Shown here: one piece after another, positions 1 to 12,067 of the stretch
Layout: every line of letters starts with the position of its first letter
How positions within the stretch are numbered: position 1 is the stretch's first letter
NCBI GenBank assembly: GCA_028714035.1
Contig: JAQTNA010000003.1
Coordinates: 87,106 to 151,105, forward strand
Source: Rhodocyclaceae bacterium
Lineage (GTDB): Bacteria > Pseudomonadota > Gammaproteobacteria > Burkholderiales > Rhodocyclaceae
Reading direction: 5' to 3'
Length of the DNA: 64,000 nt
Made by a program: the position numbers and the translations under genes
Notes under the pieces: model-generated
What the model was told of the DNA's origin: nothing
Seen by the model: the letters and a program-made list of their open reading frames with translations, nothing else
The model's database searches: none

Positions 1-67
1 CGACGAATATCTTCTGGTAATCGTCCTTGAAACCGGCCAGCCAGCCGGAACCGCTATCTGAACTCAT
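1..67 (-). CDS. N-terminal fragment of an unidentified protein, cut by the window edge
   Basis: An ATG at 67 opens a frame that stays open to the window edge, giving 22 residues that begin MSSDSGSGWLAGFKDDYQ. A purine-rich GAGAGGTGAGC precedes the start and could serve as ribosome binding site. It lies downstream of the cytochrome operon on the same strand, separated by a repeat-filled gap of about 270 bases, so it may or may not be cotranscribed. Too little is visible to name a family. The call rests only on the open frame, the start context and the strand. Confidence 0.5.
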   Translation of the reverse strand, partial: MSSDSGSGWLAGFKDDYQKIFV

Positions 68-110
68 CGCTCACCTCTCCCCGGGTACCCACTTGGAAAA
101 AGCAGATTGA

Positions 111-321
111 ACCGCAGAGGCGCGGAGGAAAACCGAATCTGTTACTAACAAGCTCGAAAGTAATGTCGCCCGTGGGGCGGACTTCAGTCCGCCATGGCCG
201 GCTGAAGCCGGCCCCACAATGGCAATGCTTTCTGAAAGCTTGGTAACTTGCGGCTTGCCCACTGGAAGGGGGCATGCCGGGGATGACAGGGCTTTCTCCG
301 CGTCTCTGCGCCTCTGCGGTT
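111..321. repeat. Composite intergenic palindromic element
   Basis: The left arm at 111-132 (ACCGCAGAGGCGCGGAGG) is matched in inverse orientation by 293-321 (reverse complement ACCGCAGAGGCGCAGAGACG and on); the left arm lacks about 8 bases of the right. Inside lie two smaller perfect palindromes, GGCGGACT/AGTCCGCC at 176-193 and GGCCGGCT/AGCCGGCC at 196-213, and GTGGGGC/GCCCCAC at 172/211. The same GAGGCGCGGAG-type arms recur at 4719 and 4824 and, more loosely, at 8066, so this is a dispersed family. No gene is seen between 68 and 335. Confidence 0.65.
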
Positions 322-335
322 GGCTTACTACCTGA

Positions 336-731
336 TTACGAGCAACTGGCCGGGGCGTCGCCGTCCTTCGCACCCTTCATCAGGAACACCTTCACGTCTT
401 CCATCAGTTCGGCATCCGGAACAGTGGCGAATTTCTCCGCGGCCTTGTTGGTCGCCTTGATGCTGTTGCGATAGGCCTGGCCCGCCCACTGCTTCACGCT
501 GTCCTTGCCCTTGGCATGCTTGTCCGCGGACAGGTAGGCGTTCCATTCCGCCTTGGTCTTGCTGCTGGGGTTGATGGCCCCCGGCGTCTTGCCGGCCGTA
601 TGGCACGCGGTGCACACGCTGCGGTAGTACACCCGGCCACGCTTCCAGTCACCGTCATAGGCCTGAGCCGAGAAGGCGGCACCGAGCAGGGAAACCAGTG
701 CCAGTGCACCCATGATCTTTGTGGACTTCAT
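336..731 (-). CDS. Periplasmic monohaem c-type cytochrome
   Basis: This 131-residue protein starts with a signal peptide (MKSTKIMGALALVSLL, cleavage near AQA) and carries a single haem c site, CTACH, around residue 40. The remainder is a small cytochrome c fold with a C-terminal helix containing ELMEDVKVFLMKG and an SCS tail. GGAG seven bases before ATG 731 supports the start. It is the third gene of the octaheme cytochrome / cytochrome b / cytochrome c set, so it probably shuttles electrons between the membrane cytochrome b and a periplasmic partner. It could equally be a soluble carrier to a terminal oxidase; the sequence does not decide direction. Confidence 0.85.
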   Translation of the reverse strand: MKSTKIMGALALVSLLGAAFSAQAYDGDWKRGRVYYRSVCTACHTAGKTPGAINPSSKTKAEWNAYLSADKHAKGKDSVKQWAGQAYRNSIKATNKAAEKFATVPDAELMEDVKVFLMKGAKDGDAPASCS

Positions 732-758
732 TTTCTGACTCCTTGATTAGAGGGTGTT

Positions 759-820
759 GTCGGGATAAATCCCGACCTACAGCTCCCCTCGCCCATCCTC
801 GGGAGAGGGGCGGGGGTAAG
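759..820. repeat. Two short intergenic palindromes (REP-like)
   Basis: GTCGGGAT-AA-ATCCCGAC at 759-776 is a perfect 8-base palindrome. It is followed at 783-820 by a CCCCTCGCCC...GGGAGAGGGGCGGGG hairpin of the same family as the elements at 4880-4980 and 42600-42640. They separate the cytochrome b and cytochrome c genes, which remain on one strand, and could act as mRNA stabilising or processing hairpins. Confidence 0.55.
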
Positions 821-824
821 GAAA

Positions 825-1421
825 TTATTCGACTTCTTCCCAGCCGGTGATCATGGCCTTGATGTGGGAGGTCGGGGTGTGGCCCGCGGTGCCCAGATAG
901 ACGTGGGCGATGAAGAAAGTCAGCATCAGGAAGGCGCCCACGACATGGGCCAGGGCGACCCACTCCAGGCGCAAGCCTCCGATGCCCCAAGCCCCCCACG
1001 ACCCGTAGAACAGGTACAGCAGGCCGGAAGCCCAGATCAGGGGATTGATGAACAGCTTCACCCCCAGGTAGGCCAGGCGCTGCAAGGGATTGTGCTTGAT
1101 CAACTGGGACTGGCGGAAGGGATGGGGCGCGTTGGTGAAAATGCCCGTGAGGTAGAACTTGAGCATGGCATCGGCCTTCTCCAGGGTGGGAATGTACTGC
1201 TTCCATTCCCCCGTGGTGAAATGCCAGAAGACCGCGAACACCCAGAGGGTGATGAGCGCCCAGGCGGCATTGGTATGAAGGTCCACGGCACGGTCAAAGC
1301 CCAGGAACTTGTATGCGCCATGCACTTCGAAGCCGGTCAGCATCATGAACATGATGAGGGCCGCCTGGGACCAGTGCCAGAAGCGCTCGAAGCGCTTGAA
1401 GATATAGATGCGTTCAGCCAT
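825..1421 (-). CDS. Four-helix membrane cytochrome b (cytochrome b561 / hydrogenase cytochrome b type)
   Basis: 198 residues with about four hydrophobic helices (near 17-35, 52-70, 118-140 and 153-175). Histidines in or beside helices fit haem b ligation: the FWHW motif near residue 16, HTNAAW, FWHFT, AHVVGAF and AHVYLG. The family passes electrons between the quinone pool and periplasmic partners. The open frame extends further upstream, but MAERIYIFKRFERFWHW at 1421 is preceded by GAGGAG and lies 11 bases after the octaheme gene stop, so I chose it. It is most likely the quinol-side membrane anchor of the octaheme cytochrome. The C-terminal tail is cytoplasmic in the usual topology. Confidence 0.85.
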   Translation of the reverse strand: MAERIYIFKRFERFWHWSQAALIMFMMLTGFEVHGAYKFLGFDRAVDLHTNAAWALITLWVFAVFWHFTTGEWKQYIPTLEKADAMLKFYLTGIFTNAPHPFRQSQLIKHNPLQRLAYLGVKLFINPLIWASGLLYLFYGSWGAWGIGGLRLEWVALAHVVGAFLMLTFFIAHVYLGTAGHTPTSHIKAMITGWEEVE

Positions 1422-1432
1422 TTCCGTTCTCC

Positions 1433-3046
1433 TCAGTGCTTCTTGGCAGACACGATACGCAGGGCGCCGTGGATCAGCACGCCCACCAGGGTCAACAGGG
1501 CCAGCGTCCAACCCGCCCGATCAACCCACGGGCTGAGATCCCCCCGTGCGGGCATATACACCCCCGGGATACCCTTCAGGCGACCCTCGGCGGAGTGGCA
1601 TTCCGCGCAGCCCAGGGCCTTCTCCTTGGGCGCCACCATATGGGTGATGGGCCAGGACATCTGGGTCTTGATGAAGTCCACCTTGCCGGAGAAGGGGTGA
1701 CCGGAATCCTTCATGCCGACGGCGATGGCCTTGTCCCAGACGAAATTCTTCCAGTAGCCCGTGTCGTCGTTGCCGGCGACATGGGGCGTGACCAGGGTCT
1801 TGTTGCCGGCGTCGTAGGGCTGGACGCCGCGGAACACCTTCATGGGCCAGATCATGGACTTGCCGTCATCCGGGCTGCCGCCCATGGTGTTGATCTTGGT
1901 CACGCCATCCGACTTGTCCACCTTGTCGCCGACCAGGGTGTATTTCACCTGGCCGTTGAACCAGACATATTCCGGCTTGACGTTCTCGCCCAGAACGAAG
2001 TCGCCCTTCCTGGAGTCGTAGATGATGTGGCCCTTGGCATCCTTCTTGACGAAGCCCTTGCCTTCCGCATCGCGCTTGCCGGAGGTGGACCAGTCCCAGG
2101 ACAGCTTGGTGGGCACGCCGCCGCGGGCGATGGTCGGGATGTGGCAGGTCTGGCAGGCAATCTTCCGGGCATGCAGATTCAGCCGCTCGGCCAGCCCCGC
2201 CTTCTTGTGCGGGCCGTTGCCGTGGCAGGCGACGCAGGTCGTCGGGTTGCCGGTCTCGGCCTTGCCCTTGATGTGGGCACCGCCCTTGTCCATGGCCGTC
2301 GGCGTGTAGCGGCTGCCGGCCACGTCGTGGCTGGAGGCCTTGTGGCAGGTGCCGCAAGTGAAGTCCAGGCCGGAGGCGTCCATGTGCACATCCAGCTCCT
2401 TGTCCGGGGCGGCCAGGGAACTGTCCATGTCACCGTGCTTCACGCCGTCGCCGCCACCACCATTGAAGTGGCAGGCGCCGCAAGTGTCGCGGCTGGTCTT
2501 GCCCACCGCCTGGGCAACCTTGGAAAGATTGACGGCCTTCATGATCTTGCCCGACCCGGGCGGCGATTCGATATCCTGGGTCGGCGGGTTGCCCGCGAGG
2601 CCCGCAGGCTTCTTGTAGTTGCCCGTAGTGTCATGGCAGGCCAGGCAATCCACGTTCTCTTCGGAGCTGAAATCGAAGTTCGCGTCCTTCCAGCCGTAGC
2701 CCACGTGGCAACCGGTACACCAGGCATAGTTGGAAGGAATGGAGATGCAGAAGTTGTTGACGATGTTCTTCTTGCCCAGCCGCTGCCCATTCTCGGGATT
2801 GAGGTATTCCCACTTCCAGTGCTTGGTCCGATGAATCTGCCCCGCCGCCTCGGTGTGGCAGGCGAGGCAGGCCTTGGTCACTTCCGGGCCGGACTTGAAG
2901 TCTTTCTGCAACTCCTTGAATTTGGAGTGATCCGCCGTGGTGTTGAGCTTGACCGGCTTGGCATCCTCGGCGAAGGCGGCGCCGACCCCCAGCAGCAGGG
3001 CAGCCGACAGCAGAGTTCGTGACAGGTACTTGCGCATGCTCATCAT
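1433..3046 (-). CDS. Octaheme c-type cytochrome, tetrathionate reductase family
   Basis: 537 residues: a signal peptide (MRKYLSRTLLSAALLLG, cleavage after AFA), then eight CxxCH haem c motifs in the order CLACH, CTGCH, CLACH, CGACH, CGTCH, CVACH, CQTCH, CAECH. A single hydrophobic helix near the C terminus (WTLALLTLVGVLIHG) would anchor it on the periplasmic side. Haem number, order and length match the Otr family, whose characterised Shewanella member reduces tetrathionate and, in vitro, nitrite and hydroxylamine. The physiological substrate here cannot be read from sequence. It heads the operon with cytochrome b and cytochrome c downstream. AAGGGG before ATG 3046 fits as ribosome binding site; ATGs at 3043 and 3037 are alternatives. 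A sigma-54 promoter lies upstream. Confidence 0.9.
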   Translation of the reverse strand: MMSMRKYLSRTLLSAALLLGVGAAFAEDAKPVKLNTTADHSKFKELQKDFKSGPEVTKACLACHTEAAGQIHRTKHWKWEYLNPENGQRLGKKNIVNNFCISIPSNYAWCTGCHVGYGWKDANFDFSSEENVDCLACHDTTGNYKKPAGLAGNPPTQDIESPPGSGKIMKAVNLSKVAQAVGKTSRDTCGACHFNGGGGDGVKHGDMDSSLAAPDKELDVHMDASGLDFTCGTCHKASSHDVAGSRYTPTAMDKGGAHIKGKAETGNPTTCVACHGNGPHKKAGLAERLNLHARKIACQTCHIPTIARGGVPTKLSWDWSTSGKRDAEGKGFVKKDAKGHIIYDSRKGDFVLGENVKPEYVWFNGQVKYTLVGDKVDKSDGVTKINTMGGSPDDGKSMIWPMKVFRGVQPYDAGNKTLVTPHVAGNDDTGYWKNFVWDKAIAVGMKDSGHPFSGKVDFIKTQMSWPITHMVAPKEKALGCAECHSAEGRLKGIPGVYMPARGDLSPWVDRAGWTLALLTLVGVLIHGALRIVSAKKH

Positions 3047-3156
3047 CTCTTCCCCTTATGGTGAAACGGGACAGTCCGAGGCTTTTTGCGAACCCTTCCG
3101 GGTCGCTACCGGATTATCGGCACCGGGTTCCGAAGAAACCCCGCCAGCACATCAAC

Positions 3157-3171
3157 GCAAGGTACATGCCA
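3157..3171 (-). promoter_or_regulatory. Sigma-54 (-24/-12) promoter of the octaheme cytochrome operon
   Basis: Read on the minus strand the sequence is TGGCATG-TACC-TTGC, matching the consensus TGGCAYG-N4-TTGC with the GG and GC elements at the required 12-base distance (3170/3169 and 3158/3157). The expected transcription start is near 3145, giving a leader of about 100 bases before the ATG at 3046. A sigma-54 activator gene is divergently oriented next door, which strongly supports function. Confidence 0.8.
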
Positions 3172-3289
3172 CCCACGAAGCCAAGACCGCCATGACCCAA
3201 GCTTCGGTGCCGAATCATGATCTTAACGAAAAATTGACCGGGATCCATCGGAGCCGGCCGGGCTTGCCCAGCCTCAAATCTGCCAAAAC

Positions 3290-3329
3290 TGTCAGGGATA
3301 TGGTACTGTTGCCCTGACACAACTGTCAG
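3290..3329. promoter_or_regulatory. Candidate upstream activator sites for the sigma-54 activator
   Basis: Three half-sites TGTCAG occur here: 3290-3295, 3314-3319 (inverted) and 3324-3329. They form TGTCAGGG-N14-CCCTGACA (3290-3319) and the tighter palindrome CTGACA-N4-TGTCAG (3314-3329). They lie about 145-185 bases upstream of the predicted start at 3145, the usual range for enhancer-binding proteins. They are also just ahead of the activator gene itself, so autoregulation is possible. The binding assignment is inference from position and symmetry. Confidence 0.6.
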
Positions 3330-3373
3330 AGCCCAGAGGATACGGCCGATACCCGGCCCAACAGGTGACCCAG

Positions 3374-4708
3374 ATGCATGTGGAAGACCGACCCGGCCCG
3401 GAGTTCCTGCCGGAGATGCTCACCCTGGTGGAGGCCATGCCCGACCCGCGCGCCTTCCTGGGCGCGGATTACAAGGTGCTGGCGGTCAACAAGGCCTACC
3501 GGGAGCAGTTCGGCGATCCGCGGGAAGACCGCCACCGCTTCTGCTACGAGATGTCGCACCATCTGTCCGTTCCCTGCGATCAGGCGGGGGAAAACTGCCC
3601 CCTCCTCACCAGCCGGGAGACCGGCGAACCCTTCCGCACCCTGCACATTCACCAGACGCCCAATGGGCCGGAACACGTGGACGTGGAAGTCTGTCCGATC
3701 CGGGATGGTCAGGGCAAGATACTGTTCTACATGGAGACCATGCGCACCGTGCGCCGGGCCCACAGCCGCCCCTCGGTGCGCGGACTGGTCGGCCGTTCCG
3801 CCGTCTTCAACCGCATGCTGGACTTGATCGAACGCGTCGGTCCGTCGGACGCCACCGTCTTGCTGCTGGGGGAATCCGGCACCGGCAAGGAACTGGCGGC
3901 CATGGCCCTGCACGAAGCCAGCGCCCACGGCAACGGCCGCTTCGTGGCCATGGACTGCGCCGGCATGACGGAGAGCCTGTTCGGCAGCGAGCTCTTCGGT
4001 TATGAAAAAGGCGCCTTCACCGGCGCCACCCACCGCAAGATCGGCCTGGTGGAAGCCGCGGCCGGCGGCACCTTGTTCTTCGACGAGATCGGCGACATGC
4101 CGCTCACCTTGCAGGTGAAGCTTCTGCGGCTGCTGGAGTCCGGCACCTTCCGCCGCATCGGCGGCCTGGAACAGATCCGCGCCGACTTCCGCCTGGTGCT
4201 GGCCACCCACCGTGATCTCAAGGCCATGGTGGAAGAAGGCACATTCCGGCGCGACCTTTACTATCGCATCAGCGCCTTTCCCATCGTGGTTCCAGCGCTC
4301 AGGGACAGGAGGGAAGACATTCCCCTTCTGGTGGAATCCCTCATGAGCCGGGTCTGCGGCCGGCGCCGCTGCCTGCATCCGGAAGCCATGGCCCGCCTCA
4401 TCGCCCACGACTTCCCCGGCAACATCCGGGAGTTGCGCAACATCCTGGAGCGCGCCTGCCTGCTGGCCGACGGAGAGCGGGTCATGGCCCAGCATCTGCC
4501 GGAGGATCTCAGTGCATCCCCCCTGCAATTGACGGAAATAGTGGAACTCCCCAAGGCCCCGGAAAGCATTCTGCCCCTGGCGGAGGCGGAACGCCGCTAC
4601 CTGAAGTGGGCCCTGGAACGGCATGGTACGGACCGCCGCGGCCTGGCGGATCGCCTGGGCATCAGCGAGCGCACCCTCTACCGAAAGATCGCGGAACTGG
4701 AAGTCTGA
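3374..4708 (+). CDS. Sigma-54-dependent transcriptional activator with Cys-rich PAS sensor domain
   Basis: 444 residues in three parts. An N-terminal PAS-like domain (about 10-125) carries C57, H62, C68 and C75 in a C-x4-H-x5-C-x6-C pattern ([16 protein letters not shown]). The AAA+ domain has Walker A GESGTGKE at 166-173, the sigma-54 contact loop GAFTGA and Walker [11 protein letters not shown] Fis-type helix-turn-helix closes the protein ([16 protein letters not shown]). There is no receiver domain, so the PAS domain should sense the signal directly, perhaps through metal, haem or thiol chemistry. It is divergent from the octaheme cytochrome operon, its probable target. The frame is also open from GTG 3365, but AGGTGA six bases before ATG 3374 favours that start. 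A paralogue lies at 45859. Confidence 0.9.
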   Translation: MHVEDRPGPEFLPEMLTLVEAMPDPRAFLGADYKVLAVNKAYREQFGDPREDRHRFCYEMSHHLSVPCDQAGENCPLLTSRETGEPFRTLHIHQTPNGPEHVDVEVCPIRDGQGKILFYMETMRTVRRAHSRPSVRGLVGRSAVFNRMLDLIERVGPSDATVLLLGESGTGKELAAMALHEASAHGNGRFVAMDCAGMTESLFGSELFGYEKGAFTGATHRKIGLVEAAAGGTLFFDEIGDMPLTLQVKLLRLLESGTFRRIGGLEQIRADFRLVLATHRDLKAMVEEGTFRRDLYYRISAFPIVVPALRDRREDIPLLVESLMSRVCGRRRCLHPEAMARLIAHDFPGNIRELRNILERACLLADGERVMAQHLPEDLSASPLQLTEIVELPKAPESILPLAEAERRYLKWALERHGTDRRGLADRLGISERTLYRKIAELEV

Positions 4709-4718
4709 AAAACAGATC

Positions 4719-4838
4719 CCGAGGCGCCAAGGCGCGGAGAAAAAAGCAGAACCTGATAGTTCAAACGCGAATCACCCTCTGAGTGAATCCGCTGGCTTCC
4801 GTACGCCTTTGATCTATAGGCGACTCCGCGCCTCGGCG
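4719..4838. repeat. Intergenic inverted-repeat element
   Basis: CCGAGGCGCCAAGGCGCGGAG at 4719-4739 is mirrored by CTCCGCGCCTCGGCG at 4824-4838. It belongs to the same arm family as the element at 111-321. The roughly 85 bases between the arms hold no open frame. It sits just behind the activator gene. Confidence 0.55.
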
Positions 4839-4879
4839 TTTCAAATGATTTCCTGATTATCAAGGTGGCTCAGTATTAC

Positions 4880-4980
4880 CTCCCTCGCCCCCCGGAAGGG
4901 GGGAGAGGGCCGGGGTGAGGGGCGCTCGAAGGTCAAATTCCCCCTCACCCTAACCCTCTCCCCGCACGCGGGGCGAGGGA
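4880..4980. repeat. Pair of inverted REP-like elements
   Basis: GGGGAGAGGGCCGGGGTGAGGGG at about 4899-4921 is faced by CCCCTCACCCTAACCCTCTCCCC at about 4941-4963, two copies of one element in opposite orientation. Each has its own smaller hairpin (CCCCCCGGAAGGGGGG; CCCCGCACGCGGGG). Related copies sit at 783-820 and, remarkably, inside a gene at 42600-42640. The stretch 4709-5036 contains only these repeats and no gene. Confidence 0.65.
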
Positions 4981-5036
4981 ATTTCACGGCACACTGAGTC
5001 ATCTTGATAATCAGGATCAGGAATGGTTTTCCGGCC

Positions 5037-7928
5037 TCAGAACTCTTCCCACTCGTCCTCGCCACCCGCATGGACGGGAGGCACGGAGCGCGCGGGGGAG
5101 GACAGCGCCCGGGTGGGTGCCGGTTTGCGCACGGCTGCGGCCTTCGCGCCCAGGGCGGGACGCGCCGCCGGCAGGGAAGATGTGCCGCCGGAGGTCGGCA
5201 GGGACGCCGCGGGACGCCGCGCCGAACCGGATTCGCCTTCCTTCAGCCGGAACATGGAAACGGAGCGCACCAGGGACTGGGCCTGCTGCTGCATGGATTC
5301 CGCCGCCGCCGCGGCCTGTTCCACCAGGGCCGCGTTCTGCTGGGTCATCTCGTCCATCTGGCCCACCGCCTGGGTCACCTGCTCCACGCCCTGGCTCTGT
5401 TCCCGGCTGGCCTCCGAAATCTCCGTCACCAGGCTCGCCACCGCCTTGAAGCTGGACACCACCTCGTCCATGGTGGAGCCGGCCTGATGCACCAGGCGCG
5501 AACCATTTTCCACCTTGGTGCCGGAATCCGCGATCAGCCCCTTGATCTCCCGGGCGGCCGTGGCGGAACGCTGGGCGAGGTTCCTCACCTCGCTCGCCAC
5601 CACCGCGAAGCCGCGGCCCTGTTCGCCGGCCCGCGCCGCCTCCACGGCCGCGTTCAGCGCCAGGATGTTGGTCTGGAAGGCGATGCTGTCTATCATGCCG
5701 GTGATCTCGGTGATGCGCCGGGAACTGTCCTGGATGTCCTCCATGGTATTCACGATTTGCTTCACCATCTCGCCGCCGCGCACCGCGGCGTCGTTGGAAC
5801 CCCGGGCCAGCTCGTTGGCCTGGCGCGCGTTTTCCGCCGCCTGACGCACCGTGGCGTTGATCTCCTCCATGGAGGCCGCCGTCTGTTCCAGGCTGCTGGC
5901 CTGTTCTTCGGTACGATTCGAGAGATCCTGGTTGCCCATGGCTATCTCGCCGGCCGCGGTATGGATGGCGTCCGTCGCGTCCTTGATCTGGCCCACGATC
6001 TCCCGCAGGCGGCCGATGGTGGTGTTGGTGTCGTCCTTCAGGCGGCCGAAGATGCCCTCGTAGTCCTGATCTATGGTACGGGTCAGGTCGCCGCGGGCGA
6101 CGCGCTCCAGCGCTTCGGACGTGGTGAGCAGGGCCTGGCGGGTGGTGTCCAGCATGCTGTTGATGCCCTCGCCCAGGTTGGCGAAGAAGCCCGTGAGCCC
6201 GTCCATGGGCAGGCGCTGATCCAGGTCGCCCCGGGCGGCGCCACGCACGATGGCATGAATCTCCCGCTCCACCCGCACTTCCGCCGTGCGGTCGCGCCAC
6301 TCGGCCACCGTGCCCAGGCGGCCGCCTTCCGTATCCAGCACCGGGTTCACCGACACCGTGAGATGCCGCGCCCCCACTTCCAGGTCCGCGGAATGGGTAC
6401 CGGAGAGCCGCTCCAGGATGCCCGCCTGGTGGCCGGGGTTCTGGTGGAAGTGGTCCATGTTCTGGCCCAGAATGTTGTTCGCGCTGAAGTCCGGCACCCG
6501 CGCGCGGACGTCGCCTTCCGCATCCTGGAGTATCTTCACCACGGACTTGTTGGCATAGATGATCTGGCGGCTGGAATCGGCGATCATCACGCCGGTGGAC
6601 ACGTTGTCCAGGGCAATCTTCACCCGGGTCATGGCCTGGCTGGTGCGCTTCATCTCCGCCACCTCGAAGCCGGCCCGGGTCTGCATGGACTGCATGCCCT
6701 GGAGCAGCTTGCCGATGTCGTCATCCCGGGTGATGTCTATGGCCTGGGAATAGTCGCCCTGGGCCACGTGCCGCAGCACGTCAATCGCCCGGCGCAGGTC
6801 ATTGCCCACGGAACGCGCCAGACGCCAGGAGAGGAAGCCGCCCACCAGGAACAGGCCCAGGAGCATGGCGATCTGGCCGTTCCGGGTGGAGGCATAGCGG
6901 TCCTGGGAATCGTCCATCTGTTTCCTGCCCTGCTTCAGATGGTATTCCCGCAACTGGTCCGCCTTCTCCAGGGACTCCCGGAAGAGCGGGTTCACCTTGT
7001 CCATGAACAACTGCCAGGCATCCCCCATGTCCGAGGCGTTGACCGCCTTCACCGCCGGCTCCAGGCCCTGGGCGAGGAAGCGGTTCTCCACGGCGAAGAA
7101 GTCCTTGGCGAGTTTCCTCTCCTCGTCGTTGGCGATGGCCTTCTCATAGTCGGCCTGAAGCGCGCGCATTTCCCCGATATGCTTGACCACCAGGGGCATG
7201 TAGCGGCTCTGGTCAGGATTGGCGGCCTGGCTCGGGTCCTGATGGACCCCCAGCCCGGACAGGGCGATCTGCGTCCGGTCCTCCGCCATGAGCTGGGTGA
7301 TGCGGGACAGGATGCGCACCCCCTCGAAACGCTGGCTATAGAGTTCCACCGTGGCATCGTTGGTCCGGGAAAGGGCCACGATCGCCAGGATGGACATGAT
7401 CATGGTCAGGAACCCCAGGATGCCGATCAGGCCGCCGAGACGGGCGGACAGCGGCAAATTCTTCTTCCACTGGCTGCCGGAAACGGCCTGCCCCAGGAGT
7501 ATCCGCAGATTGCCCTGGCGCTTCTCCCGGAACATCCGGTACGCGGCTTCGTGGGCGGCGATGGCCTCCTTCGAGGCCTTGCGCCGCACCGAAAGGTAGC
7601 CCGTCGCCTGGCCGCCTTCCCAGATGGGGGTGGCATTGGCCAGCACCCAGTAATAGTCGCCGTTCCTGGCCCGGTTCTTCACGTACCCGGTCCACGGGCG
7701 GCCTTCCTTGAGCGTGTTCCACAAATCCTGGAAGGCTTCCGTCGGCATGTCCGGGTGCCGCACGATGTTGTGGGGCTCCCCGATCAGTTCCGCCTCGGAG
7801 AAGCCGCTGATATCCAGGAAATCCTTGTTCACGTAGGTGATGCGCCCCTTGAGATCGGTCTTGGACACGATCAGGGTATTTTCTGTCAGTTCGATTTCGT
7901 GGTCGGTGACGGGCTGGTTGATGCGCAT
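5037..7928 (-). CDS. PAS-containing methyl-accepting chemotaxis protein
   Basis: 963 residues. Order: an Aer-like cytoplasmic PAS domain (about 15-115, with GRITYVNKDFLDISGFS and HPDMP); a first membrane helix near 155-178; a helical periplasmic region; a second helix near 356-377 (IAMLLGLFLVGGFLSW); HAMP; a second PAS domain near 445-560; a further HAMP-like stretch; and the long MCP signalling coiled coil with the hairpin region (EVRNLAQRSATAAREIK and AFQTNILALNAAVEAAR). It ends in EWEEF, resembling the C-terminal pentapeptide that tethers CheR and CheB. It probably reports redox or energy state rather than a single ligand. AGGGG before ATG 7928 supports the start. No che genes are nearby. 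Confidence 0.9.
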   Translation of the reverse strand: MRINQPVTDHEIELTENTLIVSKTDLKGRITYVNKDFLDISGFSEAELIGEPHNIVRHPDMPTEAFQDLWNTLKEGRPWTGYVKNRARNGDYYWVLANATPIWEGGQATGYLSVRRKASKEAIAAHEAAYRMFREKRQGNLRILLGQAVSGSQWKKNLPLSARLGGLIGILGFLTMIMSILAIVALSRTNDATVELYSQRFEGVRILSRITQLMAEDRTQIALSGLGVHQDPSQAANPDQSRYMPLVVKHIGEMRALQADYEKAIANDEERKLAKDFFAVENRFLAQGLEPAVKAVNASDMGDAWQLFMDKVNPLFRESLEKADQLREYHLKQGRKQMDDSQDRYASTRNGQIAMLLGLFLVGGFLSWRLARSVGNDLRRAIDVLRHVAQGDYSQAIDITRDDDIGKLLQGMQSMQTRAGFEVAEMKRTSQAMTRVKIALDNVSTGVMIADSSRQIIYANKSVVKILQDAEGDVRARVPDFSANNILGQNMDHFHQNPGHQAGILERLSGTHSADLEVGARHLTVSVNPVLDTEGGRLGTVAEWRDRTAEVRVEREIHAIVRGAARGDLDQRLPMDGLTGFFANLGEGINSMLDTTRQALLTTSEALERVARGDLTRTIDQDYEGIFGRLKDDTNTTIGRLREIVGQIKDATDAIHTAAGEIAMGNQDLSNRTEEQASSLEQTAASMEEINATVRQAAENARQANELARGSNDAAVRGGEMVKQIVNTMEDIQDSSRRITEITGMIDSIAFQTNILALNAAVEAARAGEQGRGFAVVASEVRNLAQRSATAAREIKGLIADSGTKVENGSRLVHQAGSTMDEVVSSFKAVASLVTEISEASREQSQGVEQVTQAVGQMDEMTQQNAALVEQAAAAAESMQQQAQSLVRSVSMFRLKEGESGSARRPAASLPTSGGTSSLPAARPALGAKAAAVRKPAPTRALSSPARSVPPVHAGGEDEWEEF

Positions 7929-8191
7929 ATCAGATCCCCTGCGTAAGAAAGGAGGCCTGCGAATGCCCCCCCGGATAACCCATGCTTCACGCTATTAACG
8001 TCGGTGGTTTCTAGTTCTTAAGGCTTACCGACGAACTCGATCGAGCCATCGAAAGGATAAATTGCACCGCAGAAACGCGGAGGCGCAGGGAAAAGCGGGG
8101 CCTGGCCAAAATTCCGCTCGCAAGGAGCGGGGAAGCCCTGGCCGTCATCAGATTCGCTCGTTCCTCTGCGGCTCAAGCTGCTTTCCCGGGT
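7929..8191. other. Intergenic gap with weak repeat arms
   Basis: No gene is seen. The gap contains a 7-base inverted repeat, CGTCGGT at 7999-8005 and ACCGACG at 8027-8033, in the leader of the chemoreceptor gene. It also has a loose copy of the GAGGCGC arm family, ACCGCAGAAACGCGGAGGCG near 8066, answered by TTCCTCTGCGG at 8161-8171. I looked for a cyclic-di-GMP riboswitch and could not match its conserved core. Confidence 0.4.
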
Positions 8192-11908
<3,717 letters not shown>

Positions 11909-12003
11909 TCACCCCTCCGCCCCGGCCCATTCCCGATCCCAGACAATGCCCGGTTTACGGCAGGGGAGATGGATTCTGAAGCGGGAACAGACGGCAAGGA
12001 GTA

Positions 12004-12053
12004 AGCGGTGAGCGCAGGCTTGACGCGAGAAGGGGCGCTTACGGCTCACCGCT
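12004..12053. repeat. Inverted repeat between kinase and HD-GYP genes
   Basis: AGCGGTGAGC at 12004-12013 is perfectly mirrored by GCTCACCGCT at 12044-12053, with a 30-base loop. It lies between two minus-strand genes with no poly-T run, so it is an mRNA hairpin candidate rather than a clear terminator. Confidence 0.45.
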
Positions 12054-12067
12054 GACCGCTCACGGTC

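Noticed and set aside
1436..3022. Long plus-strand frame (528 codons) opposite the octaheme gene
   Set aside because: It mirrors the minus-strand gene in GC-rich DNA; the minus strand has eight haem motifs and a signal peptide, while this frame shows only His/Gly/Ala-rich composition.
4880..4980. CRISPR array
   Set aside because: Only two inverted copies are present, without regular spacers.
5004..7946. Plus-strand frame of 980 codons opposite the chemoreceptor
   Set aside because: Composition is a low-information mixture of His, Gly, Arg and Leu typical of antisense frames; the other strand has clear PAS and MCP domains.
7929..8060. Possible cyclic-di-GMP riboswitch in the chemoreceptor leader
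   Set aside because: The leader has a hairpin, but I could not find the conserved GEMM core or tetraloop receptor.
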